Assembly (NCBI GenBank): GCA_036023115.1
Contig: JAYKKT010000079.1
Location: 10,181,001-10,245,000 of the forward strand
DNA from: Brasenia schreberi
Lineage: Eukaryota > Streptophyta > Magnoliopsida > Nymphaeales > Cabombaceae
DNA length: 64,000 nt
Reading direction: 5' to 3'
Both the position numbers and the translations under genes were made by a program. This document shows positions 22,080 through 32,403 of the stretch, piece by piece. Every line of letters begins with the position of its first letter. Position 1 is the first letter of the stretch. Below the pieces are notes generated by a model, which saw only the letters and a program-made list of their open reading frames with translations, was not told the origin of the DNA and ran no database searches.

Positions 22080-24012
22080 CCCCCCTCCTTGTGGGCGGGT
22101 TTTCCAAGTGGGAACCACTACCTCACCCAGCCGGGCCCTCTCCTTCTCCCTTCTCTCACCCAGCCGGGACGACTCCCCACCTTGGCCTACTCCAGCTGCT
22201 CCACCAGCCGCCACCTGCTCCGCCACCTTCCCTCTTCCATCCACCACCACCACCCCTCAGCCGGACGCCATCATCTTCACCCAACCGAACTAGCCGACAG
22301 CCACCTGCCCGCCACCTTCCCACTTCACTCGTCACCTCTCCCCATTCAGTAAGTGCCCCGAACTCCCTCAAAGCCCCTCTCTTCCACCTCTCCACTCTTA
22401 GCCACCCATCCTACCTTCATCTCAGCCCTTTTGCCGCCACCACCTAAACCTAGCCGAACCTAGTATAACCCAAGCTGCCGGTCACTACCTAGCTATCATG
22501 TCCCATTCGGCTTTCCCCTAGGTGTCCTACTCGGCCCTCCCACCAGCTCACCTTTTAGGTCCAGTTTCCCTAAACTCCCAACTCCCCTAGTGACCCTAAG
22601 AACCCACTCATTCAGCCATTTAAACCCCTTACCTTGAGGTGCCATCTACTTGCCACCGGCCACCTCCGAGGCGCCTATCCCGCGCCCCACTTGCAGCCCA
22701 AGGCCAAGCCCACGCTCAAGCAAGACCTCTACGGACCAGCTACTCGTAAGTGTCTAAACTTGGTCTTTAGTCGTACACTTGCTTGAAATTCAATTTGATA
22801 CGGGGTTGTAATAACGGAGCATAGTCTCCCCCCGCTTGTAATAACGTGGCTTGGCACAACCACACACGTGCACTCTCTTAGTCGTGCACAATTTTGAACA
22901 CACACGGGCCTAATCAGCCCCTAATATATAAGTGTACATATATATTTCATTTTCGAAGGGTTTTGTTTAAGTTGGGTGCGTTGTCTTTCAATTCAAACAC
23001 TCTCACACACATTGAGCTTTCGCTCTTATTTGAAAGACCCAAGTAAGGGCCGACCTATACTATTTGGGTTTCATTTCTTGTCGTGTGAGTAAGTCTTTCA
23101 ATTCAAGCACTCTCACACACATTGAGCTTTCACTCTTATTTGAAAGACCCAAGTAAGGGCCGACCTATACTATTTGGGTTTCATTTCTTGTCGTGTGAGT
23201 AAGTCTTTCAATTCAAGCATTCTCACACACATTGAGCTTTCGCTCTTATTTGAAAGACCCAAGTAAGGGCCGACCTATACTATTTGGGTTTCATTTCATG
23301 TCGTGTGAGTAAGTCTTTCAATTCAAGCACGCACCCACATTGAGCCTTCGCTCTTATTTGCAAGACCCGAGTAAGGGCTCATATACATAAGATATATACA
23401 TATTTCCCTTCGGTTATTTCCCTTCAGTTATTTCCCTTCGGTTATTTCCCTTCGGTTATTTCCCTTCGGTTATTTCCCTTCAGTTATTTCCCTTCAGTAT
23501 TGTCTTTACATTTCGGGTTTTCCCTTTGGAGTAGCGTGAGTTTGCATTGCATCTACGCCATACCACGAGGTAGGACGCATATTGCATCGAAGCAAGCCCT
23601 GCTCGAATTCGCCCATGTAGTGGAGTGTTCATAACACACAAACTAGGCGACCCAAAAAGGGATAAAAGAAAAGACTTAGGCACGTGCAAATCCACGTGAT
23701 CTAAAACATGCAATCGCATCTTAAAGACCCGAAATAGACACCTCGAACTGCTTCGTAGACTTTCTCCCCAAAACTCGATTTTTGCAAAAGCGTACAGACT
23801 GACCCTTGCGCATCGGTGCAAGAAGGTCTGCGACGACAAGAGCTTACTTGCTCACAGTCGCCACGTTTAGAAGTCAGTGATAAAAATATCTTCGCTAGCT
23901 TAAGGAAGCTAGCTGGCATGCCCTATTTGTATACATAGGCCTTAGACGCACGAGAAGATCCACTCCAAGCCCCCGGAAGGGACGAAGAGGCGGGGATTTT
24001 CGCGCGTCTACA

Positions 24013-25078
24013 AGGGCTTAGCTAGGTGGGTTGGTTTTGGGGTGAGGTTTAGTGAGGTAGGTTAGGTGATTAGGCTAGGATTAGGTTAGGTTTAAGAAAA
24101 TTAAGCTAGATTTAGGGGAGGATTAGGGAAGTGGGTTAGGTGATTAGGTTGGGATTAGGCCGGGATTAGGGAAGTGGGTTAGGTGATTAGGCTAGGTTTA
24201 GGCCGGGATGAGGGTAAAAGGCTAGGATTGGGTTAGGGAGCTCCCTTTGCATAACCCATAGACCTTGTTGCATCATGTTGGTGCAACCCTAGGTTAGGTT
24301 TTGGCTAATACAAGCTTAAACCCATGCTAATTAGGCTAACCCACATGATTAACCCCAAACTTGACACACAAGTCAAGCTTAATTACAATTACCCTCAAAT
24401 CTTATCCTCCCCCACTCTCTCTCATGCCCATAATCCCACGTGAATTTCAAGTGGGCCCCACCTCCATTTATGAGAAGGTGATGTGGGCCATGGATGTGGA
24501 TATTGGATTGGATCTCTGATTCCAAATCCAAATCCAAATCCAAATCCACATATAGGTTTGGATTGGGATCTAGATATATATGGTCCAGATCCAACCCAAA
24601 CTGAATTCTGACTCCTTCAGGCTATGCTCGAAACGAATTGTTTGTGCGGGGTCTGACAGCATCAGTACTCCGTCTGCGTTGGGTCTTCGCCAACATGGTC
24701 GTCTGCTTCTGTTTTCACCTTCCGGAGATGATTTCAAGTGATGTTTGCTGATAACAGGGTCTCGGATGCTCGAGATCTAGGGGGTGGATTCAATACGAGA
24801 GTTGCTGTGCCGGGCTCGACTTGTGCTCCGGTTCCAAGCTCTCTTTAGTTCTTCTAGTCCTACTTTGATCAGGCCAAGCTTGCTTTGTGGGGTTTCAAAA
24901 CATATTTTAAAGTTTTCAAAGCTATATTACACATATTTAAAACATATAAAAGTTTAAAACATCTGTACAGGGTTGCTTGGAAGGCTCCTGGGTTTCCAGA
25001 CTCAAAATAGCCCTTTGGAGCTACTTTTACAAAACCAGGTTTTATTTGAGAAATTCGTGGGATTTCGGGGTGTTTACA
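24013..25078 (-). repeat. LTR-X: 5' part of a minus-strand Tat LTR, split by TatB
   Basis: Reads from TGTAAACACCCCGAAATCCC (minus, 25078) through U3 into the CCTAA-type repeats, then stops at the TatB end. It resembles the TatC LTR more than the TatA/B/E type. The right flank is not a PPT, so 25078 is an outer element boundary or a solo LTR edge. The rest should lie left of the window, beyond TatB. The flank CCTAA at 25079-25083 is the likely target duplication. Confidence 0.82.
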
Positions 25079-25866
25079 CCTAATTCCCTAATCCTTCCCT
25101 AATCCCAACCTAATCACCTAACCCACCTCCCTAAACCTAGCCTAATTCCCCTAATCCTAACCTAATCCTAGCCTAAACACCTAACCCACCTCACTAAACC
25201 TCACCCTAAAACCAACCCCCCTAGCAAAGCCCTAAACCTCTAAACCACCCCACCTAAAACCCTAGCACACCATATCCCTAAAACCACCTACCCTAAATAT
25301 CTGCCTCCCCCTAAATATCTGGCCCACCTTATCCCCAAACCATCACCACCTAACCACTAAACCACCCTCCCAAAACCAGCCCCAACCGACCCACCCAAGC
25401 CCAATAAACCCCCCCCCCTAGTGGGCGGGTTTTTCAACTCTTTTTGGGGGCCAACCGAGCCCTTCCTCTCCTCTCTCATCCCTTGCTCTCCTCTCTCACC
25501 GGCTCCACCTTGGACCTCCGGCCAGCTCCACTCCACGCCACCCGATTGCACACACCTTCCACCTAGCTGCCTCCCTTGGACACCCGCCACCTTCACCTTC
25601 CTCTCCGGTTAGTACCCCATCGTAACACTACCCTTTCTTCACTCCCCCTCCACTCTCAGCCACCACACGCCATCCTTCCTTAGTCTAACCTCCACTTCAT
25701 CCAGCCGGCCACCACCTAACTACCTGCCACCATTCGGCCAGCCACAATCGACTGCACCACCCGCCGCCCTACCATCTCCTTAGACAGCCCTAGCTAAACT
25801 CCCTTAGCCCCACTTTCCCTTAAGACCTGCCCTACTCCTTAGTGACAGCCCCAACTAGCTCCCCTA
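25079..25866 (+). repeat. LTR-D fragment (plus), interrupted left and fused right
   Basis: Begins inside the CCTAA-rich U3 and closely follows the TatD LTR (about 48480-49260), including the poly-C/CTAGTGGGCGGGTTTT start region (about 25411-25440). It ends near AGCTCCCCTACTCC, where homology jumps to the 3' internal end of an element. The missing left part was displaced by LTR-X; the missing right part appears deleted. AATAAA stands where TATAAA is expected (about 25402). Confidence 0.75.
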
Positions 25867-25967
25867 CTCCATATTCTCGAGGAAAGATCCAGGAAGAAAA
25901 ATAAAAGGGGTGTTTTCTTCTTTAACATTATCCAAATACATTTGGATCAATGTCAAAAGGGGGCATC
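25867..25967 (+). other. 3' internal tail with hairpin and PPT preceding LTR-C
   Basis: About 100 bp homologous to the last internal bases of TatB and TatE (ATATTCT..., AAAAGGGGTGTTT). Hairpin core at 25925-25953: ACATTATCCAAAT and ATTTGGATCAATGT, pairing with one bulged C. PPT AAAAGGGGGCATC at 25955-25967 abuts the LTR. The coding part of this element is absent; it is joined straight to LTR-D. Confidence 0.75.
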
Positions 25968-26655
25968 TGTAAACACCCCAAAATGGGATTGTTTATAACA
26001 AACTCCTGAATTTCAAAAAATAGCTCACAGCCTTTTTGAACTTTTAAAACCCCAAAATTTTGAAGTTTAAACCTTTTTTGGAAAATATTTCAAAATAAAG
26101 GTTTAGAATTCAAGTAGAAAACCCATGGATTGCAAAACAGCTAAAACGGACAGGTGAAACCCGATCCCAAAATCCAGCTAGAGCTCAAGTCAAAAGTGAA
26201 GGAGAGGCCCAACCTATCCGGATAAAAGCGAGACAGAGGATCGAAACTGGTGTCCATTTCAAAAGACAAGTTCAGCTTCAAAAATGCAAAATGAAACCCT
26301 CAAAAATTAAGAACCAGGCCTGTCAAAATGAAAATGAGAGTCCATTGGAAAATCTGAGATCGACCTCATAAAAAACAAGCCCGAGACGAGATCAAACATA
26401 TAAAAAACCAAACAGCAAAAGGTCCTGAAAGCAAGAAATTGGTCGGTCAAAGGACTTGAAAAAATTGAGCCTAAAATCGGGTCACCAAGGAACCGGAGCC
26501 CGCTCGAAAATCATCCGTTTCATGCACCAAAAAAGGACTAAAAAGAAAAAGTTTGGATTGGATCTGGACCAAAAGATTCATATCCAAGTCCCACTAAAGA
26601 TTGGATCAAGTTGGATCCTAGGATCCAAACCCGATCCAAAGAACCACCCTTGGCC

Positions 26656-26663
26656 TATAAATA
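26656..26663 (+). promoter_or_regulatory. LTR-C TATA box
   Basis: TATAAATA in GGCCTATAAATACGG, about 690 bp after the LTR start. A strong plant TATA consensus. The downstream start site is unknown. Confidence 0.55.
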
Positions 26664-28104
26664 CGGTCAATGGGGTTCACTTGAAGTCTTTTGGAATTTT
26701 GGAAAGGAGGAGAGAGAAGGAGTGGAGGTCAACAAAGGGGGGAGGACTTGGTCAAAGGGAAGGTCTTCAAGAAGGAAGCTCACGTGAAAGGGGTCTTGAG
26801 GCTTGGGAGCTTGGGCCTTGGCAAGGTTCACGTGAAGGAGGGCTTGGCAAGAAGGAGCCTGTCCGGAGGTAAGCCTAACCCTAACTTTGTGTGGGTTGCA
26901 CCAAACAAGACTTGGTGGTTGACCAAGCCTTGGTCGAACCACACCAAGAAGAAGGGTGGACTTGGGCTAAACCTAGCCCAATTCGTGGGCTGCCTTGGAG
27001 ACACCACACGGTTGCACCTTGGAGGGTTGACCACACGACTACACCTTGGAGCTCATAGCTGACCAAGTGGGTTGCACCTTGGAGGACCGACTACATCTTG
27101 AAGACACCACATGACTGCACTTTGGAGCTCACGATTGACCCAAGAGCTACACCAAGTGGAGGGCTGACTTGACCTGGCCGAACCACACCAAGTGGAGGGG
27201 TTGACTTGACCTGGCTGAACCATGAGCTCGATTAAAGGGAAAAATTGTAAGTTTTTAAAACTTTGATTTTAAACCGCTTTCTCCCTTAAATTCAATTCGG
27301 AACAGGGTTGTATTAATGGAGCGAAGCCTCCCCCCATGTTGTAATATTTATGCATGAACACGATCGCACCCATGAGCACTTGGGCCTTTTCGCTCTTAAC
27401 TGGTGGATGAACACGATCTCACCTATGAGCACTTGAGCCTTTTCGCTCTTAACTAGTGGATGAACACGATCACACCCACAAGCACTTAGCCTTTTCACTC
27501 TTTACACTCACGTGCACTTGAGTCTTTCCGCTCTCTACCTCAATATACGTTATAAACATTTTATACTTCGAACCCCCTCTGTTCTTAAGCAAGTATACAT
27601 ATTGCATTTAAACTTGATATCGAACCTCCTTTGTCCCCCTTTAGTCATGATTTGTTTCATTGCTTGAGTCTTCCCTTAGCCCATGGCCTAATCTTTTTAA
27701 GCAATTGCATTAGGCTATTCCATACCTTAGTTCAAACCATCTTGTTCCTCATTGAGTGCAACTCGACTCATAATCCCTATGATCTTGATTGGGCCCAACT
27801 CGCCTTGTTCAACCTTTGGTGAATGAACTGGAGTCTTGCTTTTGATTTGATTTGCAGTTTTCTCTCTAAATCAGACTTGAATCCTGCACTTAGATTCATG
27901 GTTTCAAATATTTTTGTTGATTATTTAAAACCATTTTGATTGAGGTATATTTGAAAACAACTGAGTTCCATTATTCATGGTTTCAAATATTTCTGTTGAT
28001 TATTTAAAACCATTTTGATTGAAGTATATTTGAAAACAACTGAGTTTCATTCCCAGTGTTTGTTTATACGGGCGACCTATTTTTGCTCTGTGAGTTAGTC
28101 TTTA

Positions 28105-28250
28105 CCGTTTCAACCACTTTAACCCTTTGTTGGGTGTAGGGTATCAAACCACTTTAACTCTTTGTTGGGTATAAGGTATCAAACCACTTTAACCTTGGAT
28201 GAGTGTAGGGTGTCGGACCACTTTAACCCTTGATGGGTGTAGGATCCCGG
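28105..28250 (+). repeat. Short tandem repeat in LTR-C, about 37-bp unit
   Basis: Four imperfect copies containing CCACTTTAACCCTTTGTTGG and GTGTAGGGTATCAAA. Probably the LTR-C equivalent of the U5 tandem repeats of the other LTRs, though the sequence is unrelated. Confidence 0.7.
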
Positions 28251-28690
28251 AGTAGGACTCTTCTCAATCGGGCTAGTTTTTGAGGCATGATTTGGATTTA
28301 ATTTGATTTCAAGAGGTTTTTGATAAACTTGATATTTAGCCAACATTTTTGGGTTTGGTTTTCAATGTCTCATTTCTATTTATTTCTTTAAAGAAAATTG
28401 TTTGAAACCATTTCTTTAGATGGAATAATTTGAATAGGTAGAATGCTAAAAATTTGGGCTTGAGGGAAAAGCTATCATTTTTTGGCTCTTTGTCAAAATT
28501 GGATTTTTTTGAGAGGGGTGCAATTTACCCTTATTTTGAGGCTGCCATGAAATTTTTGGTATGAAAATGAGTCCGTTTAAGATTTCTTTGTTTAAAAACC
28601 CTTAAAAGACCCAAACTACAATTTCTTCTTAAAAAAAGGAAAAATTTCTAAAAGATCAAATTATTTTGAGAAAGTTTTTGGGTGTTTACA

Positions 28691-29434
28691 AGGTTGACGT
28701 TCAAGATGGAAGGTTGGAGCCCAAAACAGAAGGTCAGTGCTAGGAAGGAAAGTCTGCGTGATCCACGCAAAAAGAAAGTGATGCTCGATTTGGTAAGTAG
28801 TGATGTTTAATTTGATAAGCCACTAAGAGGAAACTTACTAGTTTCGGAGTTCAGCATCAAAGGATTAAGCAACTTACCTTATCATGCTTCATCAAATGAG
28901 CAATTATACTTACCATATAAAATAGAGCTAATTTATGGCAAGAAGGGCTAGCAGTTCACTTACCTTGTCTAAGAGAGCAGTTTTTGGCAAGAATGGCCAA
29001 CATTCATTTACCAAATGCAACCATCTTCAATAAGGCAACTTACAGTATGAAAATTTGCAGTAAAGAGGTAGCCCTTGGCCTATTAAAGGGGTTGCAAATC
29101 ATCAATCCGAGTTCAATCATCCATTACATCATCCAGTATCACACGACCCAAGCAAGAGGGAGAGAAAGAGAGAAAGAGAGAGAGAGAGAGAAAGAGGGAG
29201 AGAGGAAGAAGAAGGTACTCCACCACTAACCGTCCTCCAATCCTTCTGCCACAGGTCCATTCCTCCTTCATTTTTTTTATAATTATCTCCTTTTTCATTA
29301 AGCTTTATGGGGTTGTAATTAAGGAGCTCATGTCCCCATGATGATGTATTAATCAAGGTTCATATGTTGCCCCGTCTTTCTTTCATTCATATGCTATTCG
29401 TTATATGTTTTAATTTTGATTCTTTCTACTCCAT
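28691..29434 (+). other. Unclassified stretch between LTR-C and LTR-H, possibly an older LTR fragment
   Basis: 744 bp without a convincing gene. It contains GGCCTATTAAAGGGG (about 29076), a GA-rich microsatellite, then GGGGTTGTAATTAAGGAGCTC (about 29310), which echoes the GGGGTTGTAATAACGGAGC box of the Tat LTRs. The order TATA-like, purine-rich leader, GTTGTAAT box suggests the middle of an LTR from another family, interrupted by LTR-C and LTR-H. Host intergenic DNA is the alternative. Confidence 0.4.
29156..29213 (+). repeat. GA microsatellite
   Basis: AGAGGGAGAGAAAGAGAGAA-type purine repeat of about 58 bp. Both-strand ORFs here (Arg/Glu-rich plus, Ser/Leu-rich minus) are by-products of the repeat. 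Confidence 0.9.
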
Positions 29435-32403
29435 TGTAAACACCCCAAAATCCCATGAATTTCTCAAATAACCTGGTTTTGCAAAAAGCTGCCCCAAAGG
29501 GTTATTTTGAGTCTGGAAACCCAGGAGCCTTCTAGGCAACCCTGTACATATGTTTAAAGTATATATGTTTTAAAGTATGTATAATATAGTTTTAAAACCT
29601 TTTAAAAGATGTTTTGAAACCCCATAAAGCGACTTGGCCTGATGAAAGCAGGACAGAAGAGCGAAAGAGAGCTCGGAATCGGAGCACATGTCGAGCCCGG
29701 CACATAAACTCTCGTGTTAGATTCATCCCCAGAATCTCGGACATCCAAGCCCCTGTTATCAACAAAATTGTTTGAAATCATCTCCGGAAGGTGAAAACAG
29801 AAGCGGACGATAATGTTGGCGAAGACCCAATGCAAGACGGAGTACTGATGCTGTCAGGCCCCGCACAAACCGTTCATTTCGAACATACCTTGAAGGAGTC
29901 AGAATTCAGCTTTGGATTGGATCTGGACCATATATATCCAGATCCAAATCCAAACATATATGTGGATTTGGATCCAAAGATCCAATCTAGGGCCCACATC
30001 ACCTTCTCATAAATGGAGGTGGGGCCCACAACAAATTCACATGGAATCTTGGGCATGAGAGAGAATGGGGAGGATAAGATATGAGTGCAATGTGTTAAGC
30101 TTGACTTGTGTGTCAAGTTTTGGGTTAATCATGTGGGATAGCCTAATGAGTGTGGGTTTAAGCTTGTATGCACCTACACCTAACCTAGGGCTGCACCAAC
30201 ATGCTGCAATTAGGTCCATGGGTAATGCAAAGGGATGCTCCTAACATAATCCTAAGCTAAACCCCTTAATCCTAGCCATTTCCCCTAAACCTGACCTAAT
30301 CCTAGCCTAATCACCTAACCCACTTCCCTAATCCTTCCCTAAACCTAACCTAATCACCTAACCCACTTCCCTAATTCTTTCCTAAACCTAGCCTAATTCC
30401 CCTAATCCCGACCTAATCCTAGCCTAAACACCTAACTCACCTCACTAAACCTCACCCTAAGCCCAACCCACCTAGCTAAGCCCTAAACCATTAAACCAGC
30501 CCACCTACATTCCTAGCACACCATATCCCTAAAACCACCTAAGACAAATATCTAGCCCACCTCATCCCCAAACCACCATCACCATACCCCTAAACCAGTC
30601 CCCCAATACCAGCCCAAACCGACCCCACAAAAAGGTATAACCCCCCCCCCCTAGTGGGCGGGTTTTGGAGGCTTTCTGGGGCAGCCGAGCTCTCTCTCTC
30701 TCTCTCATATGCCATCTCTCTCACACCCTCTTGGAACCCGCCACCTCCAACTTCCAGCAGCTCCACTCCATGCCACCTCCATTCCCCGACCAGCTCCACT
30801 CCACACCACCGGCTCCACCTGCCACCTTCCCTCAACCGGCTGCACCTTGACACCTGCCATCTCACCCTTCGGCCAGCCTTCCACTCCAGTTAGTACCCCA
30901 TCTCAATGCCACCTTTTCTTCACTCCCCCTTCACTCTTAGCCACCACCACGCCACCCTTTCTCAGCCTTGCCAACACCTTATCCAACCGGCGGCCACCTG
31001 CCACCTTTCACCATACAGCCCATCTACCCGACTGCACCACCTGCCCCTCCTTTTCCTTAGACAGCCCCTAGCTAACACCCTCAGCCTTACCTCTCCCTAA
31101 GACTTGTCCCATGCCTTAGTGATACACCTTAGCTCCCCTTTACCTTCCCTAAGTCACCCTACCCTAGCCAAGGTAGCCCCCATCACTCGGCTAGCGCCAA
31201 GGCACCACCCACCCGCAACACCTCTTCCCTTTAGCCAGCACACTCCCTTGCCGCACCCATCCAAGGAGCTCCCTCTTGCAGCCCAAGGCGACTCACCAGC
31301 CCAAGCACAAGCAAGTCACGCCCGGACCAGCTATACGTAAGTGCCTAACTCGATCCTTGTTATAGACTTGCTTAAGCTTAATTAAAAGTGATACGGGGTT
31401 GTAATAACGGAGCGTTGTCTCCCCACCCACACACACGTGCACTTGAGCCTATTCCGCTCTTAGCTGCACACGATTTTGACACACACATGGGCCTAATCAG
31501 CCCTTAAGATATAGCTATACGTATATAATTTAAGTTGCGTGGGGTTTTGCTTAAGTTGTGTGTGTTGTCTTTCAATTCTACACTCACACACATTGAGCTT
31601 TCGCTCTTATTCCCAAGACCTTAGTCAAGGCCTATTGCAATTATATTTGGGTTTAATTTCATGTCATGTGCATAGTACTTCAATTCTACACTCACACACA
31701 TTGAGCTTTCGCTCTTACTCCCAAGACCTTAGTCAAGGCCTATTGCAATTATATTTGGGTTTCATTTATGTCGTGTGCGTAGTACTTCAATTCTACACTC
31801 ACACACATTGAGCTTTCGCTCTTACTCCCAAGACCTTAGTTAAGGCCATATTGCAATTATATTTGGGTTTCATTTAAGTCGTGTGAGTTGTCTTTCAATA
31901 TACACACAACACCCATGCACACGTTGGCGACCTTCGGGCCCATATATATTATAAGTATTTCCCTTTCGGCTATGTCTTTAAGATTTGGGTTTTAAGGTTC
32001 AGCAGTGTGCGTAGTCTTTACATATATACACGGCACACACTTGCACAATTGAGCCTTTCCGCTCTTAAGATATATTTCCCTTTTGCAATTTCCCTTTTGC
32101 AATTTACATTCAAGTCATTTCCCTTCCGCATTATCTTTCAAATTCGGGTTTTCCCTTTGGAGTTGCGTGAGTTTGCATTGCATATACGCCATACCACGAG
32201 TTAGGACGCATATTGCATCAAAGCAAACCCCACACTCCCGCTCAAAATCGCCCCACTTAGGTCACGTGTACATATACACGCCTAGTTGGCCCGAAAAGGT
32301 ATAAAAAGAAAGACATAGGCACGTACAAATTCACGTGAAATAAAACTTGAAAACCATACAAAGACATCCCAAATCAAACACCTCAAACATTTTCCTAGGT
32401 TAT
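29435..32403 (+). repeat. LTR-H, left part (plus), split by TatC
   Basis: Starts TGTAAACACCCCAAAATCCC after TTCTACTCCAT with no PPT before it, so it is a 5' LTR or solo LTR. Carries the U3 hairpin (about 29911-29954), CCTAA run (about 30250-30480), GTATAA (30635-30640), C-run with CTAGTGGGCGGGTTTT, GTAAGT (31337-31342) and about 110-bp repeats (about 31567-31900). TatC inserted at 32403; the LTR resumes at 46976. Confidence 0.88.
32399..32403. repeat. Left target-site duplication of TatC (GTTAT)
   Basis: GTTAT immediately left of the TatC TG at 32404. The same five bases follow the TatC end at 46975. The TatD LTR (TTTCATAGGTTCTCA) supports an uninterrupted sequence at this place. Confidence 0.92.

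Larger units (their letters stand above)
11730..24012 (+). mobile_element. TatB: Tat-like Ty3/gypsy element, 5' LTR split by TatA
   Basis: Plus-strand element: last 1118 bp of the 5' LTR, PBS, gag-PR (open), pol (one frameshift), small ORF, PPT and a complete 3' LTR. The first roughly 2 kb of its 5' LTR lies left of the window, beyond TatA. The right flank (AGGGC at 24013-24017) continues LTR-X on the minus strand, so TatB inserted into an older LTR of the same lineage. The retained part of the 5' LTR differs from the 3' LTR at roughly ten positions by eye, plus exactly one 14-bp minisatellite unit. Confidence 0.92.
20840..24012 (+). repeat. TatB 3' LTR, 3173 bp
   Basis: TGTAAACACCCCG to GCGCGTCTACA. 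Contains the U3 hairpin (21318-21361), CCTAA-rich run (about 21660-21960), TATTTAAA (22072-22079), GC-rich leader, GTAAGT (22746-22751), the site matching the TatA insertion point (22880/22881), 110-bp repeats (about 22984-23335) and seven 14-bp units (about 23406-23500). Proline-rich ORFs in 22089-22447 overlap in several frames and are composition, not genes. Confidence 0.93.
25968..28690 (+). repeat. LTR-C: diverged Tat-like 3' LTR, about 2.7 kb
   Basis: Starts TGTAAACACCCCAAAATGGG after a PPT, so it is a 3' LTR. Little identity to the others except landmarks in the same order: GTTTGGATTGGATCTGGACC (about 26549), TATAAATA (26656-26663), a donor-like AGGTAAG (about 26867), a GGGTTGTATTAATGGAGCG box (about 27305) matching GGGGTTGTAATAACGGAGC of the others, and repeated TTCGCTCTTAACT units (about 27350-27530). 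The proposed end GGGTGTTTACA at 28690 is the exact inverse of its start; the right boundary is therefore less certain and could belong to a minus-strand fragment. Confidence 0.6.

Noticed and set aside
26456..27062. ORFs of 123-138 aa in LTR-C
   Set aside because: They overlap the LTR TATA box and leader in different frames, with no recognisable domain.
29113..29356. ORFs across the GA tract
   Set aside because: Low-complexity Arg/Glu or Ser/Leu translations of a microsatellite.
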